A DNA stretch of 40,120 nucleotides, from positions 1 to 40,120 of the forward strand of contig CAILCX010000112.1 of NCBI GenBank assembly GCA_903832775.1. Reading direction: 5' to 3'. Position 1 is the stretch's first letter. Each line of letters opens with the position of its first letter. Shown one piece after another: positions 19,259 through 28,216 of this stretch. This stretch comes from an uncultured Methylobacter sp. Lineage in GTDB: Bacteria > Pseudomonadota > Gammaproteobacteria > Methylococcales > Methylomonadaceae. Made by a program: the position numbers and the translations under genes. The notes under the pieces were generated by a model, which worked only from the letters and a program-made list of their open reading frames with translations, was not told the origin of the DNA and ran no database searches.

Positions 19259-22200
19259 GTGAGTAAGCACAGCTTCCCAGTCCGTATTGTCGCACAAGGT
19301 AATACCGAGAACGGCACGTGGATCGGTCGCCGTGGCTCGGGCACAATTGTTGGTAGAGGCGTTTACCGTTTTGAAGGAAATAACTCAGCTGGCTCGCAAT
19401 TTGTTGTTTTTGAAGATTCAGAGAGCCGTTTTTCAATGACTGCCCAACTTAGCGAAAACGCATTACGACAGTTATTTTCACGTCTTAAAGACGATTCTTC
19501 ATTTCCAGATATTTTAGAACGATTGACCAGCAAAGAACTGTCTATCGTTTATATAGAAGGGCATGAATATTTGCTTGAGATGGATAGCAGTGCTTCGATT
19601 CTTACAATTGCTTGTGATTGGCTTAATTCCCTGACTGTACCCGTTGCGGAAGATCGGCAAGGTTTCGAATTTTTGCTGATTTTGGGGCACTGTCATCTTT
19701 TATTGTGTTGGCTGGGTTGGACTCAGCGACAGGCTTTCGCCAAAGTTGTTGAACTCTATATGTCGTTTTCAAAAGGCGAACAGGCCTTAATGCATCGTGT
19801 CTTGGAAGGAAGTGTTCTGGACAGTGGTAATCTATTTTCCATTTTCCTGAAGCGAAGTACATCTTCCCCATCCCTCGATATTAAGAATTTTAAGCACTTG
19901 GAGTGGCTGGATCAGCAAGTCACTTGGCTGCTGGGGCAGGATAGGGCTGATTTACCTTATTCACGTGAAGCTGCTCTGGATATTTTGCAGAGTGAAACCG
20001 ATATTGACGAACAACGCTCCAGACTTTATCGTCTGCTCCGGGGTTATGACAAATCACTTGAACGCCGCAATATTGAGCGTATTTCCACTGAAGTTCAAGA
20101 AGCCAGTCAACAATTGATCTTCGGACGCATGAGCCGTGCCTTTCATAATCAGGCGACTCTTTTTGCCAATGCAGTGCTGCTGCAACCCGGATTGACTTGG
20201 CCTCAACTGTCTACTGAGCTATATGCCATCGCGGATGTTAATCCGAGTTTACAACCCAGTGCCGGGACATTAGGACTGTTGCTGAACAGCTCGGCAGAAA
20301 TACCCATGATTAATTTGGAAGGCGCCTGTGAACGATTCGAGGATGCTGTTCTCGAGGCACAAAAAAAAGCCTTATCGAACGTACTCGTTCTTTCCCGTTT
20401 GCGGGTAGAAAATTTTGACGATCCTTTAGCCGAGCAATCAGTATCTGATGTTTCGCGCGAAGCTATTATGGCGTTCGCTGAACAGGGTCTGGGGCTCATT
20501 GAACGCATACGTCAGGCATTTCTTGGGGCGACTAAACGACACGCTGCTTATGTGGTGATCAGTCAACGGCCTTCACCGACCGGTTCTCATTTACTGATCA
20601 AGATAAATGAATTACAAGATCCTTATTCAGGCAAAGCTGAAAATTTGCGAAAACTGGTTCGGCTTGCAGGAGACCGTATCTATAGTAGTCCCGATTATGG
20701 TTGGCTTGAAGTGGCCGACCACTGGATTGAAGCTATTCCTCTTTTTATCAAGGAAGAAGTGCTGGTGCAGGATGGAGAGGAAACTACCCGAACAGTTATA
20801 GATATTTCCGGTATGGAAGTATCCTTTCGCGAAGAAATGGCCGACCTTTGGGCGACCAATCTTCGCCAGGTTATTCAAAGCGAGCTGCTTTGTCTTGCCC
20901 GCGAATATTTGGCGGCCATGAATATTTCTGTTCGCGACGAAGAATCCGCATGCCAGGAATTCGAGCCAGACGAAGTAGCGGCTGTCGGTCTCTTCCTTGG
21001 CGAAATTTATCGCCGACAAGTTGTTCAAGTACAAAAACTGATCGAATCTAAAGATCTTGAGCCTTTCGAGGCTCTGCACTTAATCCTGCTGGATAGTGAC
21101 TTGATGAAGCAACTTGAAGCGCATCATCGAATCACCGGATCATGGACTTTAGCGGTTAAGCAGGTTCTAAAAATCATCGGCTTTAGCAAAAATTTTGACC
21201 GGGAATTTTTAAGCTTCAGCGCCAAAGCTTTAAAACGAAGGCGTCAACTTCCAGCATTGCACGTTCTGACGACACAATCCGCCGGCATGACCGAAGGCTA
21301 TATTCGGACTTGGCTGGAAGAATCCATGGCGCTTTTCAATATAGCTGAAGATTTGGAGTTACATGAGCAAATAGCAGAACGCGAGAAGCTTTTTGCAACT
21401 CGCATTGTCAACCTGGGCGAAAAGCTCATCCGTGAATTAGGTATCTGGATAGAGATCGAGGAGTTATGTGCTCAGGAACAGGTTTCGCAGCCGGCTGCTG
21501 TTTTGAGACTTATCAATAGAAACCGAATGCTTCAGGAAGAGGTGTCTTGTCTTGGCGCATTACTTGAGTTTGAGGAGCTGAAACAGGGCAGGGAAAAGGC
21601 TGAAGAGTGTAGCGATCCTGTAGCGGTAGAAGATTATCTGGGTCAACATTCCGAAGCCTTGCAGGAATCTGCGCTTATTCAAGTAATCGAACGTAATCGC
21701 GAGACCTTAATGAGCCAAATGCCCGTAGATCATTCGGATGATTCCTTGCGTAACATCGTATTGGAAGACGAATATTACTGTCAGGACCTCCAGACATACG
21801 GCCGCTTTATTGCTCGTCGTCGAGTACTTGAACATTTGAACAGCACCCAGCCGCAATTGCATCTTTTGGAGGCCTGCAAAACTTATCTGCGCCGCTTCCA
21901 GCAACTTCAAAAAACTACCGCCCGCAAAGAAATAATTGCTGAGCTAGGATTGAATCACCTAACGTTACATCCACTTTATTATTTCAAGGCCAGCGGCGGG
22001 GGTAAACGCTATCATCTGATTTATACACCAAGTCGCGTGGATCTTGGTCATCGCGAGCGGGAGTCGGTGGAAACCTGGTCCCAATGGGTTGGTGGTGCAG
22101 ACCGCGCGGCAACTCGTGCAGGGCGGCAAATTTATAGCCTGATCAATAAGGATGTTCGTGCATTTGAAAGCCTGATCGAGCCCGAGATATTGAAAACCGG

Positions 22201-25200
22201 TGAGAATGCTTCAATGGTGTCGCATTTTGGATTTTCCAATGCGCTGAGCATGATGGTTACCGCATCAGCGCACGGCGATTTTGAGGCAATGGCGGATCTT
22301 ATGAATCGGCGTAGTGATCGTTTGGTTCATCCGGCAGGCGAAGGTTACGGTGGTTATTGCGTGCCCAAGGATGGACTGTTCCTGGAGTTTGTGCTGACCT
22401 TGAATCGGGTCGAAAAACTGCGCCAGATTGGTTTGCCAGAAATCCATCATCAAGCAGCAGTCGCTTTGGCTAATCTGCTGCTTGATCGAAAACTGGAATT
22501 TTTCAGTCAGTTGGAATGGGAGGAGTGGGCCGGGTGTCAGCTACAAAGTAAGGAATTTTTGAGAGCTTATTTTACTATTAACAGGGGGCTGCCGGTATTC
22601 CAGATTACCCGTATTGCGCATGTTCTTGAAAATTTGGGACAACCGGAACTGCGCGATTCCTATCGGGTTGCCTCGAGCATGGCCGCATCCTGGGGTTTGC
22701 ACAAGCTGGTGACTGGCGGTGAGCAAGTCAACCGTTTCATGCCGTTTTTGAAGGCCTGGCTGATTCGCCAGGCGCTCGAAGAAGCTGCCCGGCGACATCC
22801 ATCTTTGCAGATTGCGATTGAAAATTCCGTGATAGTTCTGACTGCCGAGTATAAACCCGACACCCAGGATGCCCGTTTTGCTACCGGTCTACGCAAGTTT
22901 GAAATTCTCTCAGGCACTGGTGGTCATCTACTTAATGCCCTGGATCTGGATGGCCGGATTGTTGCAGTACTCATGCATGAAGGTTTTGCCGGATTGCAAC
23001 GGCACGGCTGGATTGGCAGATTCTGGAAAATGATGAATATCAATGCTGATGATAACTTGGCGTTTCAGCAAATGCGTCAACTGTTTCCTGAGCCCAGACC
23101 GCCTGCTGAGCTCCGGCTGGTTTCACCGATGGGATTGTCTACCCAGGATCTGCTGAATTACACCAGTGATACCCGGCTTGAAGCTATTGCCAATGAAACC
23201 AGAAATGATCTGATCGCTTCCGGTCTGACTGTTAAAGAAATCGAAGCCAACCTCCGCACTTGGGGTACCCGTCTCAATCAGTGGGATCATCGGCTTGTGT
23301 TTGATCCTTTGCTTAAAACGCAACTTCAGGAAAGGCTTAGCGGCGGTATTCATGCACTTGCTTTGGCGACCTTGGGTGCCGAACGTCATTACGAGCATGC
23401 TGTACAGGGCGCTGATGTTCTCGACACGGGCATTCCCCATAGTAGCCTTCTCGATTTACTGGCAGCCCCTGCCTATCTGTGCAGACTGATGCTGGCGGGT
23501 AATCTGAACAGTGCTTTGGTTATTGTCGATGGTGCTGCCGGAGCGCGCCATCGTGCCATGAATCGTGGCGATGTCATGCTGTGGTTTGCAGCGGCAGAAC
23601 GATTGGGCAGAGAGTCTGTTTACCATAGTGTGGGCATGGGCCGCGAAACCGTTGAAGCCTGGAGGGCAGACATGCGGCGCATGAAGCGAAGAGCTGAACA
23701 GCTCTGGCAGGCGATAACCGGGAATGAGCCACAAGCTGTCCGAGAGGTTTATCAACACCTGATTAATGAAATGAATCAAAATCAGGAAATTCAGTCAGCC
23801 TTGGCCGAAACCGATAAGCTGACTCGCTTTGGCCGGAGCTGCGAGCGTGATTTATTGCTTTGTAAAGCCCTGAACCGCATCGGCAGTGGAGCCGATTTTG
23901 AAAGTTTGAGCTTTGCTGATTTCTTGGCATTGGGCGGACTTTATTTGTTCGTTGGTGCAACTGAGGCAGAGGTGGCTATTGCGAGAGATGCTTTTACCAG
24001 TAACAATGTGCTTGCAGGAAATAGCACTGAGCAAGATGAGCGGCTGATTTATCTTTGTCTGGGAATAAACCATAAATCAAAGGTTGCGGAATTTCGTCAG
24101 GAAAAAGGTATCGAAAGTTCGAACAAGGCGATGGAGGATAGGCCGACGGTCGCTTTGGCAACCCGGCGTCAGTTGGCGGAACGTATTATTAAAGCCAGTT
24201 CGCTTAACTTGAGGCATGCTGGCTTTGCAACTGTAAAGGCTGATAGCGGTGATTTTTTTGAAAATTACAGTAACGCCATGCAAATTCTGGGGCAGGGCGA
24301 TCATCCAGTAACAGAGGAAGGTTTCGGCACTTTTCTTGGCTTTGCGCAAAATGCACTCATTGCGCTGGCCAGGGAGTTTGGAAACGAAGAACATCCGGAA
24401 GAAACCCAAGGTATGATTTCGAGGTTGAAGCAACTTTTCTCTGGTTTGGAATTCGATGAACAGGTCTACCAAAGCATTGCCGGTGGTTATGAGGATATTG
24501 GTGATTTTGGGCGTATGGCTCAGGCTATCCGTGAACGTCGACAACAAGGGGAAATCAGTGTCGAAGTAATGGAACATCAATTGGGCTGTGTTGCCCAAGG
24601 TGCAGAGCTTTTTGCTATTATCCTGGCTATCGAATCCACAATAACTTTTAGTCATCAGCAACCTTTAGATATCGATGTCATTGTTCTTTGGCGGTCACTA
24701 TCCGGGTTTTTCGCAAAAACGCTTAACGATCACAGTTATGAATATCGCCCGTGGGCTTATAGCCGAGGCACGGGTTACCTTGATTATCAAGGTGAGTCTT
24801 TATACAGACTGGCGGTGGAGCGGCACCAGTGGCTTTATCGTTATCTGCGTTTTGTAATTACTGATTATTCGGATCTCAGGAAGCTGACCGTTCAGGAACA
24901 GGATTTACTTTTGGGTAACTATCTTGAAGGTAAGGAAGTCGAAGCCATCGGTGCGGGTGGCGATGGAGAAGCAGAAAAAATATGGCGTTCCTATGGTCAA
25001 TTGCGGGAATTGGCTTTTATCCGCAATGATGGATTTCCTGTACCCGATGTCTTTGGGGAATTTGATCCGGCTTTTATTAATGACCGCTCAAGAGTCAATC
25101 ATGTTCTTGCCGTTCCTGTTGGCCGCACCCATTTTTCACGTGTGTTGTCCGAAGGTCCAACTCTGGCCCGACAATTGGCTGAGGAGGGGCGACGGGGAAG

Positions 25201-26686
25201 CAATCTTATTATTACCCGGAAAATTGATGTCATTGAGGACTCCGAATATGCTCGTCCAGTCGCTCAAATTTCCAGCGGACATTTTTATCTGGACGCGGCA
25301 ACTTATGAAGATGCCCTAGTTGCACTAAAGGGCTATTCCCGGCAAGAAGCGGCCCAACAATCTTCCCAACGTTTTCATCCTAAAGGCATTCGTGTTGCTG
25401 CACGTTTTACCCGTCCGGTTCTTGCCGCATTGATTTATCCTTTTCACGGTGATCCCGTTTATAACTCGGGAAAACTTGAAGTCTGTGGCTTGCCTTATAC
25501 GGTTCAGTCGCTTTTCCATACCTGGACGACTTATGATAAAGCCATGTACAGGGATATTTATTGCGCGAGCGGTGTGGAAATGCCCGACGAAATTGCCTGG
25601 CTGGCCGACTATACAATACGGTCTTCGGATAAAGCCGAGGTTAAAAATTGGCTATTGAATGGGCTGGAAGGAACCGATTACCAAGGCTTGCAGGCTTTTG
25701 CCGGCCGCTATCCGTTGGTTATGATCAAGGATGCAGCCGAATCCGGTGGCCGCAACGCTCAGGCTTTTGTGCTGGGCCGCTTAGATGGCAGTTTGGATAC
25801 TGAGCAAATACAGCTGGCAGTTGAGTTTATCTACCAAATATCTCTCAAGCACAATGTCTGTATTCAGGAGGTTATCCTGAGTTCACCGGAACATTGGGCC
25901 ACAGAAGCGTTCATGCGCGACTTTGTTCGTCGTCAAATTGTCGAATGGGGTGGTGCTGTGAACCGGCAACGCCAGCCGCACACCACCATTTTTGGCTCAC
26001 ACCGAATTATTTTGTCGACGGACAATACAAGCGAAGTGGATCTCGAAAAGAAATGGCATATTTCCCATTGGATCACGCTTAACAGTAAGCAGTTGATTAC
26101 CAATGTTGGCAGAGGTGGCACGCTCGAACTGTTACTGCCTGAATACATCCGTCCCGAACACCGGCAGACTATTTTTGTCAAACTGGCCGAGGCGGGTCGC
26201 CGTGTCATGGAGGCCATGGCCGCGTATGAAGGACAAGGTTCCGCGACCTATAGCCAAGCAACCGGTCGAGAAGTGGGTATCGATTTGATGGGTGTTTCTT
26301 ATGGCATGCCCCGCTACCTGATGTTGGATTTTCTGATCGCTCCTTTGTTCGATCAAGCAGGTGTGTTGGTTGAAATTGAACCTATTTTTGATGAAAATCG
26401 CTGTCGACTGGGTTCCCGCTTTATCTTGCAAGAGGGTTCTCGCCGGTTTCCTGCAACCATTATCGATTGGCGCGTTGTGCTCATAGAACCCAATATTGGC
26501 GTGGGTTTGTGGGATCGCGTGGCTTTGCGCGAGGAACAGCATGAGCTTGAACGATCCTGTCGTTTAGGCATAAGCCCTGATTGGGACCGGGTCGGAGAAA
26601 ACGCTCGTATTGTGCTGAAGGATTTGAACCGCGCCGGTGAGGATTATCTTGACGAGCTCGCTGCTAAAAATGACTTCCTTCCCTGA
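19259..26686 (+). CDS. giant 2475-residue protein with a C-terminal ATP-grasp domain; remainder of unknown family
   Basis: I do not recognise the first ~2080 residues. They have no signal peptide or membrane segments and are rich in helices, so the protein is presumably cytoplasmic. A conserved-looking centre (~900-1260) contains GGGKRYHLIYTPSRVDLG (from ~913), HFGFSNALSMM, and GEGYGGYCVPKD (1027-1038), the last like the catalytic Cys loop of UDP-glucose dehydrogenases. The C-terminal ~400 residues have ATP-grasp features: TTYDKAMYRDIY (~2090), the nucleotide-binding strand and Gly loop YPLVMIKDAAESGGRN (K2157, G2163-G2164), IQEVI (E2204), an Arg/Asn-rich segment ITNVGRGGTLELLLPE, and metal-site-like LMLDFLIAP plus VLVEIEPIFDENR (D2357, E2372, E2374). 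Start: GTG with AAGGGG 8 bases upstream. It overlaps the next ATP-grasp gene by 17 bases. No frameshift is seen across 7.4 kb, which argues for selection. Confidence 0.85.
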   Translation: MSKHSFPVRIVAQGNTENGTWIGRRGSGTIVGRGVYRFEGNNSAGSQFVVFEDSESRFSMTAQLSENALRQLFSRLKDDSSFPDILERLTSKELSIVYIEGHEYLLEMDSSASILTIACDWLNSLTVPVAEDRQGFEFLLILGHCHLLLCWLGWTQRQAFAKVVELYMSFSKGEQALMHRVLEGSVLDSGNLFSIFLKRSTSSPSLDIKNFKHLEWLDQQVTWLLGQDRADLPYSREAALDILQSETDIDEQRSRLYRLLRGYDKSLERRNIERISTEVQEASQQLIFGRMSRAFHNQATLFANAVLLQPGLTWPQLSTELYAIADVNPSLQPSAGTLGLLLNSSAEIPMINLEGACERFEDAVLEAQKKALSNVLVLSRLRVENFDDPLAEQSVSDVSREAIMAFAEQGLGLIERIRQAFLGATKRHAAYVVISQRPSPTGSHLLIKINELQDPYSGKAENLRKLVRLAGDRIYSSPDYGWLEVADHWIEAIPLFIKEEVLVQDGEETTRTVIDISGMEVSFREEMADLWATNLRQVIQSELLCLAREYLAAMNISVRDEESACQEFEPDEVAAVGLFLGEIYRRQVVQVQKLIESKDLEPFEALHLILLDSDLMKQLEAHHRITGSWTLAVKQVLKIIGFSKNFDREFLSFSAKALKRRRQLPALHVLTTQSAGMTEGYIRTWLEESMALFNIAEDLELHEQIAEREKLFATRIVNLGEKLIRELGIWIEIEELCAQEQVSQPAAVLRLINRNRMLQEEVSCLGALLEFEELKQGREKAEECSDPVAVEDYLGQHSEALQESALIQVIERNRETLMSQMPVDHSDDSLRNIVLEDEYYCQDLQTYGRFIARRRVLEHLNSTQPQLHLLEACKTYLRRFQQLQKTTARKEIIAELGLNHLTLHPLYYFKASGGGKRYHLIYTPSRVDLGHRERESVETWSQWVGGADRAATRAGRQIYSLINKDVRAFESLIEPEILKTGENASMVSHFGFSNALSMMVTASAHGDFEAMADLMNRRSDRLVHPAGEGYGGYCVPKDGLFLEFVLTLNRVEKLRQIGLPEIHHQAAVALANLLLDRKLEFFSQLEWEEWAGCQLQSKEFLRAYFTINRGLPVFQITRIAHVLENLGQPELRDSYRVASSMAASWGLHKLVTGGEQVNRFMPFLKAWLIRQALEEAARRHPSLQIAIENSVIVLTAEYKPDTQDARFATGLRKFEILSGTGGHLLNALDLDGRIVAVLMHEGFAGLQRHGWIGRFWKMMNINADDNLAFQQMRQLFPEPRPPAELRLVSPMGLSTQDLLNYTSDTRLEAIANETRNDLIASGLTVKEIEANLRTWGTRLNQWDHRLVFDPLLKTQLQERLSGGIHALALATLGAERHYEHAVQGADVLDTGIPHSSLLDLLAAPAYLCRLMLAGNLNSALVIVDGAAGARHRAMNRGDVMLWFAAAERLGRESVYHSVGMGRETVEAWRADMRRMKRRAEQLWQAITGNEPQAVREVYQHLINEMNQNQEIQSALAETDKLTRFGRSCERDLLLCKALNRIGSGADFESLSFADFLALGGLYLFVGATEAEVAIARDAFTSNNVLAGNSTEQDERLIYLCLGINHKSKVAEFRQEKGIESSNKAMEDRPTVALATRRQLAERIIKASSLNLRHAGFATVKADSGDFFENYSNAMQILGQGDHPVTEEGFGTFLGFAQNALIALAREFGNEEHPEETQGMISRLKQLFSGLEFDEQVYQSIAGGYEDIGDFGRMAQAIRERRQQGEISVEVMEHQLGCVAQGAELFAIILAIESTITFSHQQPLDIDVIVLWRSLSGFFAKTLNDHSYEYRPWAYSRGTGYLDYQGESLYRLAVERHQWLYRYLRFVITDYSDLRKLTVQEQDLLLGNYLEGKEVEAIGAGGDGEAEKIWRSYGQLRELAFIRNDGFPVPDVFGEFDPAFINDRSRVNHVLAVPVGRTHFSRVLSEGPTLARQLAEEGRRGSNLIITRKIDVIEDSEYARPVAQISSGHFYLDAATYEDALVALKGYSRQEAAQQSSQRFHPKGIRVAARFTRPVLAALIYPFHGDPVYNSGKLEVCGLPYTVQSLFHTWTTYDKAMYRDIYCASGVEMPDEIAWLADYTIRSSDKAEVKNWLLNGLEGTDYQGLQAFAGRYPLVMIKDAAESGGRNAQAFVLGRLDGSLDTEQIQLAVEFIYQISLKHNVCIQEVILSSPEHWATEAFMRDFVRRQIVEWGGAVNRQRQPHTTIFGSHRIILSTDNTSEVDLEKKWHISHWITLNSKQLITNVGRGGTLELLLPEYIRPEHRQTIFVKLAEAGRRVMEAMAAYEGQGSATYSQATGREVGIDLMGVSYGMPRYLMLDFLIAPLFDQAGVLVEIEPIFDENRCRLGSRFILQEGSRRFPATIIDWRVVLIEPNIGVGLWDRVALREEQHELERSCRLGISPDWDRVGENARIVLKDLNRAGEDYLDELAAKNDFLP

Positions 26687-28175
26687 TTGCAATCAGGTTC
26701 GAAGCGCCTTTTGCCGAGCTCGGCAAGCGCTCGGCAAGAGCGCTGATTCACAACCAAGCCCCGACGAAGCCCTCGTTTTCTTGAAATATCTCTTGTTGGA
26801 AAGCTTCGAAAGTGCTGAGTTTTCTTATTGGCGAATCAACTGGAAAAAGGATTCCGGTATTTCGCTGCGGGAGCAATTGGAAGAGCGTTTAAGCGCGATT
26901 CAGTTTAATGGCTTACTCGAGCTTGAAACAGTTATTGCCTGGAATTATTTTGAGCATTTATTGATTGCTAAATCCCAATGCCATCAGCGACTCATTGATG
27001 TAACCATGGAAGCTATATTAAGCGAACCTTTGGCGCCGGAACTCTGTATTAAGCTTTCTGCGACTGCTCAACAGGAGTTGTCAGTAGCACTGCAAGGCAC
27101 ATGGAATCACGGGATAATTTTTGCTTCACCGGTTTTCTTTACCCATGAGTTCTATCCTTTAGCCGTTGATGCCTTTGTGCATGATTTCGAGCGTTTTGGA
27201 AGACTGAAAACCAATGTGATGGCGGCACATATGGACTGGCTTACTGAACATGGGGCGCTTACGCGTATTATCTATCTGGATGTTGTTTCGGGACGGCTAA
27301 TTGAAACAGACCTGTCTATTCCCTTGTTACCTGATAGCGTTCAATTTCTTTGCCTAGGCAGGCAGGAGCAAGAAATACATACGGCCATTTCAAAGCGTAT
27401 CAACAGTGTCCAGGTAAATCCCGCGTCAATTTCCAGGTTGGCTGACAATAAGACGGCGACCTTGTCTGGTTGGACTGTCATGGGTTTGGAAATACCCATT
27501 TATCAAGAAATTGCTATCGGGGATTTGGAGGCGGCGTTTTGCCTTATGGATAGATTTGCCGAGATTGTGGTTAAGCCCAATCAGGGGACTGAAGGTGAGC
27601 ATGTTGCATTCTTTCGGCGTGACCAAGCTCAGTCAAGGACGGAGCTGGAAAGTCATCTGAACTGCTGTTGGGAGCAGGGAACTGCCCTAATCCAGCAACG
27701 CCGGGATGGCGTCATGTTTTGGAACACTGTTTCAGAGGCAACTCAGACCCTGGCGTTGCGCCTAAATGTCGCTTTCGATGGTGAGCGCTATGGTCTGGAA
27801 TCAGGCTATGCCCAATTGGGTGCAGATGAACAACATCCAGCGGCTTGCGGTAGAGGTGGAAATATTGTTGCTGTTGATGAAGTTCTTTCCTCTTTGACCT
27901 CCAGATTGGGAAAGCCTGTTCGGCTGCTTGCCAGTGATTGGCGCAGAATTCGTGACCAAGCAGAGCAGGCGGCCGGGCTTTTTAAAGGTTTATTGTTGGT
28001 AGGTCTGGATGTACTTCTGGATTATGACGAACACGGAAGCATCATTCCCGTATTTTTAGAAGCTAATCCTAGGCCAGCGGGCTTAAGTCATTCCAGGCTA
28101 TTGACCGACGATCCTTTCAAACCGTCCCAGATTGGCGTAAGTCTAAAACTGTGGGATTGTTTGGGGTCATCTTGA
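26670..28175 (+). CDS. ATP-grasp superfamily protein (probable carboxylate-amine/thiol ligase or kinase)
   Basis: This 501-residue protein (ATG 26670; an in-frame GTG at 26637 would add 11 residues) has a helical N-terminal region of unknown type followed by an ATP-grasp module. DNKTATLSGWTVMGLEIPI is the pre-grasp helix. IVVKPNQGTEGEHV provides the ATP-binding Lys (K302) and Gly loop. ALIQQRRDG supplies the hinge. The metal-binding end is VGLDVLLDYDEHG (D447) and FLEANPRPAGLSHSR (E464, N466). Such enzymes activate a carboxylate as an acyl phosphate and join it to an amine, thiol or another nucleophile. Its substrate is unknown. Its start lies inside the giant gene's end, so translation is likely coupled, and the glucuronokinase gene follows after 41 bases. 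Confidence 0.85.
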   Translation: MTSFPDCNQVRSAFCRARQALGKSADSQPSPDEALVFLKYLLLESFESAEFSYWRINWKKDSGISLREQLEERLSAIQFNGLLELETVIAWNYFEHLLIAKSQCHQRLIDVTMEAILSEPLAPELCIKLSATAQQELSVALQGTWNHGIIFASPVFFTHEFYPLAVDAFVHDFERFGRLKTNVMAAHMDWLTEHGALTRIIYLDVVSGRLIETDLSIPLLPDSVQFLCLGRQEQEIHTAISKRINSVQVNPASISRLADNKTATLSGWTVMGLEIPIYQEIAIGDLEAAFCLMDRFAEIVVKPNQGTEGEHVAFFRRDQAQSRTELESHLNCCWEQGTALIQQRRDGVMFWNTVSEATQTLALRLNVAFDGERYGLESGYAQLGADEQHPAACGRGGNIVAVDEVLSSLTSRLGKPVRLLASDWRRIRDQAEQAAGLFKGLLLVGLDVLLDYDEHGSIIPVFLEANPRPAGLSHSRLLTDDPFKPSQIGVSLKLWDCLGSS

Positions 28176-28216
28176 AAACTTTGGAATCTATACAACCTTT
28201 CACAAAGGATTTATAA

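Noticed and set aside
18894-19436. Opposite-strand open frame of 180 codons across the start of the giant gene
   Set aside because: No family-like text, unbalanced composition, and it overlaps the well-supported GTG start and ribosome-binding site of the giant gene.
24077-24661. Opposite-strand open frame of 194 codons inside the giant gene
   Set aside because: Antisense shadow; the + strand frame is continuous and carries coherent protein text on both sides.
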